Assembly: GCA_002709075.1 (NCBI GenBank)
Contig: PAPV01000004.1
Coordinates: 62,001-126,000, forward strand
Direction: 5' to 3'
From: Rhodospirillaceae bacterium
GTDB taxonomy: Bacteria > Pseudomonadota > Alphaproteobacteria > MPNO01 > UBA2964
Length of the DNA: 64,000 bases
This document shows, piece by piece, positions 27,060 to 36,790 of the stretch. Both the position numbers and the translations under genes were made by a program. Below the pieces are notes generated by a model. It had not been told where the DNA came from. It did not search any database and was given only the letters and a program-made list of their open reading frames with translations. How positions within the stretch are numbered: the first letter of the stretch is position 1; each line of letters opens with the position of its first letter.

Positions 27060-29590
27060 TGACACAAAAATATTTTTGTCTTGCCTGCCGTATTGCTATT
27101 TGCGACATGAGAGGAAGTTTAAAGAGGTTTAGGATTTACATTTCATGCCTGGTGCTTGGGGTTGGATCAATAGCAATTATAAGTTCAATATCGCAAGCTG
27201 TCGTAAATGGTCTTTCCAAAGACGGGCAAAATTTGCTTGGTGGAGATGTATCCCTCAGTTTAGCCCATCGGATTATATCCGAAAAACAACATAGATGGCT
27301 CTCGCAATGGGGGTCTGTTTCCAACATTGTTACTATGCGATCCATGGCGAGAACAAACGCCGGAAAACGCACATTAATAAGCTTAAAAGCTGTAGATAAA
27401 ATGTATCCCCTCTACGGAAATGTAGACCTAACACCCAATATATCACTGGCCTCTCTATTTGGGTACCATAACGGGGCTTGGGGGGCAGCTGTTCATCCAA
27501 ATATTTTAACAAGACTTGGAATTGAAGTTGGTGATCAAATCACCATTGGCCAAAAATCCTTTCAAATCCGCGCTATTTTAAAAAAAGAGCCGGACCCCAT
27601 GAATGGCGTCAGGGCTATTACATTAGGACCAAGAATACTAATATCAACGAAGGGCTTGCATGCAACTGCATTGGTGAAAAAGGGTGCACAGATTACCTAC
27701 GAATACAGGCTGCGCCTACATAACGAAAAGAATTTAGAAATTTTTAAACAAGAACTAATCAGATTGTATCCAGATGCTGGATGGCGCATTAGATATAGAA
27801 CTGGTGCTACGGTTGGTTTAGACCGTTTCATCAGCCGAACCACACACTTCATGACTCTAGTTGCTCTAACCGCATTGCTGATTGGTGGCGTTGGAGTTGG
27901 AAATTCAGCCAGAGATTATTTAAAAAGCAAAACGGAGGTGATTGCGATACTCAAATGCCTCGGTGCTGACAGCAGATTGCTGTTCGTAATCTTTTTTCTA
28001 CAATTATTGATCATGGCTGCGATTGGAATATCAATTGGATTAATGGTAGGTATTTTTCTTCCGTTCTTTTTTTCGGCTACCTTATCTGAAATTATCTCGG
28101 TACCTTTAATAACTAGTATATACCCCTCCGCTATATTACTAGGAGGTTTTTTTGGTATGCTTACAACTGCAATCTTTTCCCTTTGGCCTCTTATCCTCGC
28201 ATGCAAAACAAAGCCGGGCTCTCTATTTCGTGCAGTGGGCGCAACCTACGACGCCCGTTTAGACAAAACATCCATTTGCTCACTTTCTATATTGATAGCC
28301 GCATTAATTACACTCACAGTCACTACCACTGAATACAAACAGATGGCTGTCTGGTTCATTCTCGGATCGGGCTTAACCTTTGCTATGTTTTACCTGGCCG
28401 GATTATTAGTAATGTGGGTATCTGAAAAATTCTCAAATAATGCCAGTTTGGTAATACGCCTCGCTTCAGCTAATTTGTGCCGCCCCGGTGCTCAAACCAA
28501 AAACGTAGTGTTGTCGATGGGAATGGGTTTGACCGTTATGATCGCGGTCGTAATTGTTGAAATAAACATCACCAAACAATTGGAAACTAATCTTCCCGAC
28601 CGTGCTCCGGATTACTATTTTATAGATATCCAAGCAAACCAAGTAGCAGCTTTTGAACGCACCGTTAAGACAGTTGAAGGATTTTTAGAATTAAACCGCG
28701 TTCCCATACTGCGTGGACGAATTATTAAAGTTAACGGTGTAAATGCTAGTAAAGTAAAAATAGCTCCAGAAAAAAGCTGGGTCTTACGTGGTGATCGAGG
28801 AATAACATGGGCAACACGCCCTCCGCTGAGAACGGAAATAGTAAATGGGAAATGGTGGCCCCTTAATTACAAAGGCCCACCATTAGTGAGTCTCGATGCA
28901 GCTGCCGCGGTAGCCATGGGGTTAAATGTAGGAGACACACTAACGGTTGACATTTTAGGCCGTCCTATCACCGCAAAAATAAGTTCACTCCGACGTATAG
29001 ACTGGGCAAATCTAGGTATAAATTTTGTTATGGTCTTCTCCCCGGGGCTGATTGAAAAAGCACCGCAAACACATATTGCAACAGTAAAATTGGATAGCAA
29101 CACCGCCGTTGATCTCGAAAATATTGTGACCAATCGGTTCCGAAATGTGACAGCTGTTAAAGTTCGCGATGTGTTGGATCAGATTACATCTGTGATTGAA
29201 AAAATTGGTAAGCTTATCAGGACAGCTGCAATAATTACCCTTTTTTCGGGCATACTAGTGCTTGGTGGAGCAATTTCGACCTCTGGTCGGCAGCGAATTT
29301 ATGATGCTGTGGTAATGAAAGTTTTCGGTGCACGCAGAAAGCAAGTAGTTTCAGTTTTTGCAATGGAGTATGGACTAATAGCTGGTGCAACGGGAGTTAT
29401 ATCTGCACTTATCGGTTCTGTAACCGGATGGAGTATTGTTACTCTAGTCATGAAAACTGCATGGATACCCGCTTTCTCTGCCGTAGCCTGGACTGTTGTT
29501 ATTGTAAGTTTGTTTGTTATATTTTTTGGGTTAGTCGGCACTTGGCATGCACTGAATTCGAAATCCAGACAAGTGCTACGAAATGAGTGA
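27059..29590 (+). CDS. ABC transporter permease, FtsX/YbbP family
   Basis: This is an 843-residue membrane protein. It has an N-terminal helix (about residues 28-50), a large periplasmic domain, three central helices of a first FtsX domain (about 265-385), two further central helices (about 405-460), a second periplasmic domain, and a final FtsX domain of three helices near the C-terminus. This ten-helix layout is that of YbbP/PA2983-like permeases. The GTG start overlaps the last base of the upstream ATPase stop codon, so translation is coupled. With the ATPase it probably forms a YbbAP-type exporter. The substrate is unknown. Confidence 0.9.
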   Translation: MTQKYFCLACRIAICDMRGSLKRFRIYISCLVLGVGSIAIISSISQAVVNGLSKDGQNLLGGDVSLSLAHRIISEKQHRWLSQWGSVSNIVTMRSMARTNAGKRTLISLKAVDKMYPLYGNVDLTPNISLASLFGYHNGAWGAAVHPNILTRLGIEVGDQITIGQKSFQIRAILKKEPDPMNGVRAITLGPRILISTKGLHATALVKKGAQITYEYRLRLHNEKNLEIFKQELIRLYPDAGWRIRYRTGATVGLDRFISRTTHFMTLVALTALLIGGVGVGNSARDYLKSKTEVIAILKCLGADSRLLFVIFFLQLLIMAAIGISIGLMVGIFLPFFFSATLSEIISVPLITSIYPSAILLGGFFGMLTTAIFSLWPLILACKTKPGSLFRAVGATYDARLDKTSICSLSILIAALITLTVTTTEYKQMAVWFILGSGLTFAMFYLAGLLVMWVSEKFSNNASLVIRLASANLCRPGAQTKNVVLSMGMGLTVMIAVVIVEINITKQLETNLPDRAPDYYFIDIQANQVAAFERTVKTVEGFLELNRVPILRGRIIKVNGVNASKVKIAPEKSWVLRGDRGITWATRPPLRTEIVNGKWWPLNYKGPPLVSLDAAAAVAMGLNVGDTLTVDILGRPITAKISSLRRIDWANLGINFVMVFSPGLIEKAPQTHIATVKLDSNTAVDLENIVTNRFRNVTAVKVRDVLDQITSVIEKIGKLIRTAAIITLFSGILVLGGAISTSGRQRIYDAVVMKVFGARRKQVVSVFAMEYGLIAGATGVISALIGSVTGWSIVTLVMKTAWIPAFSAVAWTVVIVSLFVIFFGLVGTWHALNSKSRQVLRNE

Positions 29591-29660
29591 CCTACTTGAT
29601 TTTTTTGAGCAACAGCATAATATCTATTACAACTAAGTAAACCAATTTAAGAGGCACAAT

Positions 29661-30416
29661 ATGGCTTTTGGCACTGAAAGAACTTCTTACCAGACACGTA
29701 CAGTTGACAATGCAGTGTTTGACGCAGATCTTCGTAAACACATGTTACGTGTCTACAATTACATGGCCTCTGGCGTCGCATTAACCGGCATTGTTGCTGC
29801 ACTAATCGCACAAATGGCTATTGTTACAAACAGCACTGGACAAATAATTGGATTGACTAGCTTTGGACAAACAATGTTTGCGTCTGGATTTAAATGGATA
29901 GTCATGTTGGCTCCCCTTGCTTTTATCCTAGTGTTGAGTTTTGGTCTTAACAGAATGCGTTCTTCTACTGCACAAGCGGTGTTTTGGTTGTTTGCAGCAA
30001 CGATGGGGGCATCTTTGTCAACAATATTTATTACATTCACGGGAGCTAGCGTTGCGAGGGTCTTTTTTATCACAGCGGCTGCTTTCGCAGGGTTAAGTCT
30101 TTACGGCTATACAACAAAAAAGGATTTATCTGGACTGGGCACTTTTTTGATCATGGGTTTAATCGGTATTATAATAGCCATGATTGTAAATATCTTCCTG
30201 GCTAGTTCGGCACTTCAATTTGCAATTTCAGTTATAGGCGTAATTGTGTTTGCTGGACTTACCGCTTATGACACACAAAATATCAAAAATGAATATGCTT
30301 CAAACTACGACGAGGAAACACAAGGGAAGCTCGCTATCTCTGGAGCTCTTCGGTTATACTTGGACTTCATTAACCTTTTTGTGATGCTCTTACAGTTGAT
30401 TGGTGATCGGCGTTAA
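29661..30416 (+). CDS. Bax inhibitor-1/YccA family membrane protein
   Basis: This is a 251-residue protein with a polar N-terminus of about 30 residues and seven hydrophobic segments. The conserved central block GYTTKKDLSGLGTFLIMGLIG and the C-terminal AYDTQNIK plus LYLDFINLF motifs define the YbhL branch of the BI-1 family. Family members are pH-sensitive calcium leak channels or protease modulators. Their role in alphaproteobacteria is unclear. The gene stands alone, with a strong hairpin terminator 65 bp downstream. Confidence 0.93.
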   Translation: MAFGTERTSYQTRTVDNAVFDADLRKHMLRVYNYMASGVALTGIVAALIAQMAIVTNSTGQIIGLTSFGQTMFASGFKWIVMLAPLAFILVLSFGLNRMRSSTAQAVFWLFAATMGASLSTIFITFTGASVARVFFITAAAFAGLSLYGYTTKKDLSGLGTFLIMGLIGIIIAMIVNIFLASSALQFAISVIGVIVFAGLTAYDTQNIKNEYASNYDEETQGKLAISGALRLYLDFINLFVMLLQLIGDRR

Positions 30417-30480
30417 CAGGTTTTCTTAGGAATAAAATAAGTAACCCTGCGGACTTACGCAGTGCCTTTTAAACTTAAAC

Positions 30481-30515
30481 AAAAAAATGTAGTTGAGTTC
30501 TAACTACATTTTTTT
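30481..30515 (+). terminator. Rho-independent terminator after the Bax-inhibitor gene
   Basis: A perfect 14-bp inverted repeat (arms 30481-30494 and 30502-30515, 7-base loop) has an A-run in the left arm and a T-run in the right arm. It lies between convergent genes and can work in both directions, ending the BI-1 transcript on the plus strand and the Rieske oxygenase transcript on the minus strand. Confidence 0.85.
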
Positions 30516-30556
30516 GTAAGTTAGGTATTTCAATGCAACTCCCAAAAATATCATTT

Positions 30557-31618
30557 TTATTCTGCTGCAGCAAAATACCCGGCCTCTCGAGCTAAAATTC
30601 TTTCCATGATCATTCGTGCTTGATTGCCGCCAGCGTCTTGATTGAAATCTTTTTGCGGTGGCAGAGAATTCTCAAAAGCAATTATATTTTCTTGCTGTTT
30701 CTTTATTACAAACAAATCCTCTTGGAATGCAGTCCATACCTGACGATATAAAAGCTCAGTTACGCTTGGATCATCAATAGCAAAATTATGGGCTTGAGCC
30801 CAAAAGTAATGTGTTTTGGTCTCAGTCTCAGGAGTTATTGCATTAAGATTACGCATTGATATTCCAGAAGACCTATCTCCATTAATGGATGCTGTTCCTG
30901 TCGGCGCACCACCAACATCAAGACGCACAAAAGCTGGAGGAGTATATTCAATGATTTGCCAACGATCGATTAATAAATCCGCTTCGAAGCCTCCTGCCCG
31001 TTGGAAGAAAGGAGGGGGTGGCGAATTAGGTATCCAGCGAGTAACGCGAACAAGATTTTCTTCTCGTTCAGTTTTAATCGGTTCTTTCGCTATTGCATTA
31101 GTTCCAAGTGTTGTAGGATGCACAAATTGCAAATGCGTCAGATCTAGTAAATTCTCAACAAGCAATTGGTAATTTCCATCGAGTTGTAGACGAGTACCTT
31201 TTGCACGCCACTCCGGGTCATCCATCCAGTGAAAATCCTCTATATCATCAGGGTTGGCAACTGATGGATCACCCATCCATATCCATATCCATTGGTATCT
31301 TTCTACAACCGGATAGGATTTTACTCCGGTTTCCGGTGGAATACGAGATTGACTCGGAATATGAATGCATGCTCCCGAGGGATCATAAATCAACCCGTGA
31401 TACAGACATTCCACATTGCTTCCCTTTAATACACCATCTGACAAGGGCATATGACGATGGCAACAACGATCTTCTAGAGCAACGGGAGAGCCATCCTCTT
31501 TGCGATAGAAAACAATTGGTTCTCCACAAATAGTGCGGCGGAAAAGCTCCTGACGTCGCACCTCATTATCCCATGCGGCTACATACCAGAAATTACGTGG
31601 AAACATTTCTTTCTCCAA
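30557..31618 (-). CDS. Rieske non-heme iron oxygenase alpha subunit, VanA-like
   Basis: This is a 353-residue oxygenase. The Rieske cluster ligands are Cys52, His54, Cys71 and His74 (CCHRH, then CLYHG). The mononuclear iron site follows as Asp159, His162 and His167 in DLTHLQFVHPT. Its length and motif spacing place it with vanillate O-demethylase and related ring or methoxy oxygenases. No reductase partner (VanB) is adjacent, so electrons must come from an unlinked reductase. The substrate is unknown. The gene is flanked by a bidirectional terminator and a 229-bp gap. Confidence 0.9.
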   Translation of the reverse strand: MEKEMFPRNFWYVAAWDNEVRRQELFRRTICGEPIVFYRKEDGSPVALEDRCCHRHMPLSDGVLKGSNVECLYHGLIYDPSGACIHIPSQSRIPPETGVKSYPVVERYQWIWIWMGDPSVANPDDIEDFHWMDDPEWRAKGTRLQLDGNYQLLVENLLDLTHLQFVHPTTLGTNAIAKEPIKTEREENLVRVTRWIPNSPPPPFFQRAGGFEADLLIDRWQIIEYTPPAFVRLDVGGAPTGTASINGDRSSGISMRNLNAITPETETKTHYFWAQAHNFAIDDPSVTELLYRQVWTAFQEDLFVIKKQQENIIAFENSLPPQKDFNQDAGGNQARMIMERILAREAGYFAAAE

Positions 31619-31847
31619 TTATATCCTAAATGGATCTTTTTCTTCATTGAAGCTTTGATTTAATGAAAAATCAAGTAGGATGTAAAATACTCTAAATAAT
31701 TTACTCTCACCAATTTTTAAAAATTTTAAGAACGGATTGATAAAACTTGCTCGCACACCAGCACGGACTACTAATTTTCGATCAGGCCAGAGGAAATGTG
31801 CTTCAGAGGGCAGTTACAACGATCAGTCAAATAAAGTGCAAATAATT

Positions 31848-32657
31848 TCATCCACTGTATTTCCAAAGATATTTGGGTGGAGTTGGACCTTTATTACGCT
31901 CTCCTTGTTGTGATTGTTCGTGAGAGTGGGCAAGAATGCCAACGGATCGCGACAGGCAAAATAATCCACGAGCAATGGTTGGCGTACAGCCAAGTTCAGC
32001 GAATATTACTGCAGTTGAACCGTCTATATTCATTGGAATAGGTTTGCCCTTTTGTTTTGCCAAAACCATCTCCACTGTCTGAGCTATTTTTTTAAAACGT
32101 CCGGAAATATCACCATTTATTATTGCTTGATCTACAAGCTCCATAAGTCGAGGAGAACGGGGGTCTTGTTTTTTATGAAATCGGTGTCCGAAGCCGGGTA
32201 CAAATCTTCCATTGACCAGAGTCCATTTATTTAGCCCATCAGTCACAGCGCAATTTAAATCCTCATCACCGTCCATCTGATCAGCTATGTTTCTATAAAG
32301 CTCCAACGCCTGTTGCCCCGCTCCGCCGTGAATATCCCCGAGCATATTTACGCCTGAAGCTAGCGCGTTATTAATACTAACTCCGCAACTGATTGCCATT
32401 CGCGCAGCAGCTACTGACGGCGCCTGCGGACCATGATCAACAGCGGAAACGAGAGCAGCCTCCAATAACCTCTCACGAAAACCATTTAAAGACTCACCTG
32501 TTATTATGAGCCAAATCATCTGGGTGAAACTGACTGTTCCAATCAATTTTTCAATTTCATGGCCCCGTATCGAGATCTTATTTGGTTCCATATCTATGAT
32601 TGATGTTTCCCACCAATCTCTTACATCTGATTTTGAACTTGGTCTCTTAGCTCTCAT
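31848..32657 (-). CDS. Citryl-CoA lyase-like citrate synthase-family protein
   Basis: This is a 269-residue protein, shorter than citrate synthase, but the three catalytic positions are present: His110 in DIHGGAG, His158 in PGFGHRFHKKQDPR and Asp212 in NIDGS. Short members of this family are named citryl-CoA lyases and cleave citryl-CoA or related acyl-CoAs to acetyl-CoA and an oxo-acid. The start overlaps the stop of the upstream CaiB-type CoA transferase by 4 bp. That suggests the transferase makes the CoA ester which this enzyme cleaves. The substrate could be citrate, citramalate or a methyl analogue. Confidence 0.83.
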   Translation of the reverse strand: MRAKRPSSKSDVRDWWETSIIDMEPNKISIRGHEIEKLIGTVSFTQMIWLIITGESLNGFRERLLEAALVSAVDHGPQAPSVAAARMAISCGVSINNALASGVNMLGDIHGGAGQQALELYRNIADQMDGDEDLNCAVTDGLNKWTLVNGRFVPGFGHRFHKKQDPRSPRLMELVDQAIINGDISGRFKKIAQTVEMVLAKQKGKPIPMNIDGSTAVIFAELGCTPTIARGLFCLSRSVGILAHSHEQSQQGERNKGPTPPKYLWKYSG

Positions 32658-33844
32658 ATCACACCGCTTCTTTTGAGTTCATTTAGCGCGGACAAGTCAA
32701 TACCTAGTTCTCCGAAAACCTTGGAGTTATCTTGCCCAAGTTCAGGTGGAGGAGTTTTGGTAAAAGGCGCCTTATTATTTATCTTAACGCCTGTACTGAC
32801 CGTCTTAAGATTGCGACCAATCCCAGGTACATTTTCAAATTCGGTGAGAAAACCGCTATCTGCAATAACCGGATGTTTAAGAATGTCTGGAACTTCCATA
32901 ACAACCCCCGCCGGCACACCACGCAGCGTTAGAGCTTCAGCCAAATCTGAAGCTCTAAACATAGAAATAGCGGACTCAATCTCTATGTTCAAAGCGGAAC
33001 GATTTTTTTTTCTATCCTCGCGAGTCAAATACTTAACATCTTCGAGCAAATCATCTCTTCCGATGTAGTTTGCCAGTATCCGCCATTGTTCTTCTTTGTT
33101 TGCAGCGATATTAATTTTAGCATCCTGTGCTTGAAAAGTTCCAGACGGGGCAGAGGTCGGGTTTTCGTTGCCTTGGGGTGTAGGTTTTTCTCCGGCAATT
33201 AGCCAATTCGATATCACCCAACCCATTGTTACTAATAATGACTCCAACATAGAAACATCAATGTAAGATGCCTCTTTTTTATTTAAGGCGGCACAGATTG
33301 CAAATGCTGCGGTCAATCCACTTATAGTGTCAGCTAAAGGATACCCCACACGCAATGGAGCTTGTCCTGCTGCTCCGTTGATTGACATCAAACCAGATAA
33401 ACCTTGAACAATCTGATCGTAGGCAGGCTTATTCGACCATGGACTATTCTGGCCAAACCCTGATATAGCGCAATATATCAATTTATTATTTTTAGTCTTT
33501 AAACTCTCCCAAGTAAGCCCCAGTCTTTTCATTACGCCGGGTCGAAAATTTTCTACTACTACGTCTGCAGTTGCGACGAGTTGAAAAAACAGGTTCTTGC
33601 CACGTGTGTCTTTTAGATTGATCGAGACAGATTTCTTTCCAGCATTTTGAGCTAAGAAGGATGCACCCATATCCTTTGAGTTTAGATCTGTATCAGCGCC
33701 TAATTGCCGCGCTAAATCACCGCGCCCAGGGGGTTCAATCTTGATGACCTCTGCACCAAAATATGCAAGTTGACTACAACAAAATGGTCCCGCAAGCACA
33801 TTAGTGAGATCAAGAACGCGCACTCCAGTAAGAAGGTCAGTCAT
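32654..33844 (-). CDS. CaiB/BaiF family CoA transferase
   Basis: This is a 396-residue class III CoA transferase. The N-terminal VLDLTNVLAGPFCCSQLAYFGAEVIKIEPP, the VENFRPGVMKRLGL block and the catalytic aspartate in KPAYDQIVQGLSG are all present. The enzyme moves CoA between carboxylic acids, often from succinyl-CoA. It overlaps the citryl-CoA-lyase-like gene by 4 bp and is probably its activating partner. A second CaiB-type gene lies 3.7 kb away in the adjacent catabolic cluster and is clearly a different paralogue. Confidence 0.9.
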   Translation of the reverse strand: MTDLLTGVRVLDLTNVLAGPFCCSQLAYFGAEVIKIEPPGRGDLARQLGADTDLNSKDMGASFLAQNAGKKSVSINLKDTRGKNLFFQLVATADVVVENFRPGVMKRLGLTWESLKTKNNKLIYCAISGFGQNSPWSNKPAYDQIVQGLSGLMSINGAAGQAPLRVGYPLADTISGLTAAFAICAALNKKEASYIDVSMLESLLVTMGWVISNWLIAGEKPTPQGNENPTSAPSGTFQAQDAKINIAANKEEQWRILANYIGRDDLLEDVKYLTREDRKKNRSALNIEIESAISMFRASDLAEALTLRGVPAGVVMEVPDILKHPVIADSGFLTEFENVPGIGRNLKTVSTGVKINNKAPFTKTPPPELGQDNSKVFGELGIDLSALNELKRSGVI

Positions 33845-34009
33845 GCCAATACCATCATAATACCAGTCACAATTTCTTTCTAGTTAACCAAAACATATAA
33901 GCACCCTTTGTGGGAAGGGCTTGGCTGGAGGTATATCTCGAATACTGACCACACACGAACCTAAGGGTTATGGCTTTGTATTTTTTATCTTAAAATTAAC
34001 ATAACGTTG

Positions 34010-34900
34010 TCAGCCATTATTTATTAACCAAGCAAGAATTAATGGAAGTGCAAGAGCACTAATAATAGTTGAAACATAATCCATTTCCGCTACATCAGTC
34101 GACTCACACTTGAAAATTATGGAAAATATGTAATTCAATATTATAACCGGAATTGTCGCTTGCAAAATCAAAATTGCCCGAGCCGTCATACTTAAGTGAA
34201 AAAGTTCAGCAACCAGAATTCCTAAAATAAAACCAACAAATAATTGTACAATGGAAACAATAACTGTCCGATAATGAAACTTTGACTCAATCCTCCCAAG
34301 AAAACTACCAGTAACTAAAAGCTGAAGCGGAATAGCTATTGCACCCAACAACCAAGTTGTATCAATTATCCATTTGGGCAAGCTAAAACCAGGCCATATC
34401 AGGAAAACTGCTACTATTATTGACCAGGTTACCGGTTCGCGGGAAAGCTTATCGAATGATAGGTTGCCTGCTGCAGTTGCCCCGCCCCCCCTATAAGTGC
34501 CGATCGTGGTAACTGTAAAAAACACTAACCCATATGCAAGCCCCTTTTCACCAAAGGAAAGTAAAGAAAGCGGAAGTCCTAAGCTACCAGTCAAGGAAAA
34601 TGTCATTACAGGAAGATAAGAACTAGAAAAAAATTTAAATAAGTGAACAAGAATTGCACTAATCACCCCTCCGATAAGTACAACTAATATTGAGGCTAGT
34701 ACAAATTTTTGTGTTTCATTTATATTAATTTCAATCCTTGAGAATATAGCTATAATTAAACAAGGAAGCCCGATTTTATTAACGAGGGTCGCAATTAGAT
34801 CTGTATCTAACGTCCGATTACTACGTGTCCAAAAAAAACCTATCGCTATCATTATATAAACAGGTAACATAATGGCGGCGAGTTGGGAAAATTGAACCAT
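34010..34900 (-). CDS. AEC family transporter
   Basis: This is a 296-residue membrane protein from the ATG at 34898-34900, with about ten hydrophobic helices of the auxin-efflux-carrier fold. The start shares one base with the TAA of the upstream AEC gene. A longer frame opening at 35053 runs inside that gene and is not used. A central segment, GLAYGLVFFTVTTIGTY, matches GLALGISMFVVSATANF in the tandem partner. AEC proteins export small organic acids such as malate or malonate. The tandem pair may arise from duplication. Confidence 0.82.
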   Translation of the reverse strand: MVQFSQLAAIMLPVYIMIAIGFFWTRSNRTLDTDLIATLVNKIGLPCLIIAIFSRIEININETQKFVLASILVVLIGGVISAILVHLFKFFSSSYLPVMTFSLTGSLGLPLSLLSFGEKGLAYGLVFFTVTTIGTYRGGGATAAGNLSFDKLSREPVTWSIIVAVFLIWPGFSLPKWIIDTTWLLGAIAIPLQLLVTGSFLGRIESKFHYRTVIVSIVQLFVGFILGILVAELFHLSMTARAILILQATIPVIILNYIFSIIFKCESTDVAEMDYVSTIISALALPLILAWLINNG

Positions 34901-35793
34901 TAGGTAAATCCATGAATTGCAACGTAGATTATTATTGGTAATGTTGCGAGCGAGAGAATAGTGGACGCTACCACTACCCCTGCAACCTCGTCTTCTTTTC
35001 TTCCAAATCGAGCAGCAATTATATAGTTTAACACTGCAGAGGGCATAGCGCACTGCAAAATAAGAACGCCACGGGCGGCAGCGCTTAGGTCAAAAGCCCA
35101 TGCCAGCACCAACCCAGCACAAAATCCAAATCCTATGCGAAAGCTGCCTAAATAAAGACTCTGGAAAACCTTGCGAACCTCTAATCGGGCGAGGGAGACA
35201 CCCAACGCGATAAGCATTAATGGAATAGACATTCCTCCGAGAATTCGAGTTGTATTTGAAAGCCAAGATGGCGGATCTACGCCAATGAATAAAAAATAAA
35301 GTGCAGCGAGCACAACGTAAATATGTGGGGCCAAAACGGTTTCCCTTAAAACGAGACGACGCGATGCAAATGAGATCCCTAAAAAGAAGTTTGCGGTTGC
35401 GGAGACAACAAACATACTGATGCCTAATGCGAGACCTTTCTCTCCAAATGCAAAAAAGCACAGGGGCAATCCCATATTGCCATTGTTTGCGAAAACCGTT
35501 GTCGGAAGGAAAGCACCAATTTCTATCCTCGATATTCGCAACAATAAGGTTGAAAAAAAAATATTTAATGCCACCGCAATAGAAAAAATCCCAGCCGCCG
35601 TAGCAAAATCACTTATCGAAACTTGCAGTCGAGTGAGGGTGGAAAAAATCAAGCATGGAACGGCAAAGTTTACTACAAGACCGCCGATCGTATTTGTATT
35701 AAATGGTCTTCCAGATCGGCCCCATACAAAACCAATTCCAGCCATAACAAACAGGGGGGCTATTATTGTCGCGATTTCTAAAAGAATAAACAC
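34900..35793 (-). CDS. AEC family transporter
   Basis: This is a 297-residue membrane protein with about ten helices. It has the family features IGFVWGRSGRPFNTNTIGGLVVNFAVPCLIFST near the N-terminus and NNGNMGLPLCFFAFGEKGLALG in the middle. It is the first gene of a tandem AEC pair and ends within the start codon of the second. It lies close to CoA transferase and acyl-CoA genes, so transport of an organic acid used in that pathway is plausible but unproven. Confidence 0.85.
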   Translation of the reverse strand: MFILLEIATIIAPLFVMAGIGFVWGRSGRPFNTNTIGGLVVNFAVPCLIFSTLTRLQVSISDFATAAGIFSIAVALNIFFSTLLLRISRIEIGAFLPTTVFANNGNMGLPLCFFAFGEKGLALGISMFVVSATANFFLGISFASRRLVLRETVLAPHIYVVLAALYFLFIGVDPPSWLSNTTRILGGMSIPLMLIALGVSLARLEVRKVFQSLYLGSFRIGFGFCAGLVLAWAFDLSAAARGVLILQCAMPSAVLNYIIAARFGRKEDEVAGVVVASTILSLATLPIIIYVAIHGFT

Positions 35794-36208
35794 AGAAACC
35801 TCAGGGAAAATTCCTTAAGATCATATCAGATTATTTGTTTTGTACTAAATTTACGTCTGTTAAAAATTTACAGCTTACAAGAAATATTTAGTCGCACAGT
35901 ATTAAAATTGATTTTTACAGAGAATGGTCTGTTTATTCAGAGCAAAATTTAAATAATTCTACACCTTTCACAAAAAATTAAACACTTGGAATCGTTTCGA
36001 GTGTGAGTGTACGTATGTTTTTTACCTTTTAAAATCGCAAACTAAGCATATTTGCTGTGGGGTAAATTTCTCGTCGGCACAATAAGTATTTTGGACAAAA
36101 AAGACATCTAGAGCGATTAATGTATAATAATTCTATTATCTAAAAATACTATTTTATTAAGATAAATGATTGGCGATATTTTAAACTTTGCAAAAGGACC
36201 TAAAGTTC
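35794..36208. other. Divergent intergenic region between AEC and adenosyltransferase genes
   Basis: These 415 AT-rich bp must hold divergent promoters for the AEC pair and for the adenosyltransferase. A TATAAT hexamer at 36123-36128 could be a -10 box for the latter, with only a weak -35 upstream. An imperfect inverted repeat with arms 35982-35988 and 35998-36004 is also present. I see no cobalamin-riboswitch core. Confidence 0.45.
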
Positions 36209-36787
36209 ATGGTTAAGCTTGATAAGATATACACTCGTGGTGGTGATGGTGGGCAAACGTCTTTAATAGATGGTAAACGAGTAGCAAAATACACTCCACG
36301 CCTCATGGCCATGGGCGATGTAGATGAAGCCAATGCTATATTAGGTCTGGCCAATACAGCGCTGGGCACAAAAAATAAACATCTCAAAAACCTTATTCGT
36401 AAAATTCAAAATGATCTCTGTGACCTAGGAGCGGATTTTGCATGCCCTGGAAGTAGTGCGAGTGATGGGAAATTGAGAATAAAAAAATATCAGGTTACAA
36501 GTATTGAGACTGAGATTGATTTTCTGAATTCAAAGCTAAAACCACTCGACTCTTTTATTCTTCCCGGTGGAGAGCGTTCCGCAGTTTGGCTTCATTTAGC
36601 TCGAACTGTTATACGTCGGGCAGAGAGATCAGCTGTTGAATTTTCAGAAAATGAGCCAGTGAATAAATTTGCCTTAGCTTACCTAAACCGGTTATCCGAT
36701 CTCATGTTTGTGATGGCACGGCAGGCCAACAATCACGGACAATCAGATGAACTATGGGAACCAGGAAAATATGGAGGACCAAATTAA
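36209..36787 (+). CDS. ATP:cob(I)alamin adenosyltransferase, PduO type
   Basis: This is a 192-residue protein of the PduO/MMAB fold. The N-terminal YTRGGDGGQTSLIDG is the ATP-binding signature, and the late block TVIRRAERSAVEF contains the conserved arginine-glutamate pair. The enzyme makes adenosylcobalamin for mutases and related enzymes. The ATG at 36209 is preceded at 10 bases by AAAGGA (36193-36198). An in-frame TTG at 36188 would place that site inside the gene. It is convergent with the enoyl-CoA hydratase gene. No B12-dependent enzyme lies in the window. Confidence 0.93.
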   Translation: MVKLDKIYTRGGDGGQTSLIDGKRVAKYTPRLMAMGDVDEANAILGLANTALGTKNKHLKNLIRKIQNDLCDLGADFACPGSSASDGKLRIKKYQVTSIETEIDFLNSKLKPLDSFILPGGERSAVWLHLARTVIRRAERSAVEFSENEPVNKFALAYLNRLSDLMFVMARQANNHGQSDELWEPGKYGGPN

Positions 36788-36790
36788 ATA

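Noticed and set aside
34901-35053. Long N-terminal extension of the second AEC carrier
   Set aside because: It lies inside the upstream AEC gene and has no membrane-protein character. The ATG at 34900 gives the normal length.
35794-36208. Possible cobalamin riboswitch before the adenosyltransferase
   Set aside because: I could not find the conserved B12-box core, so there is no support.
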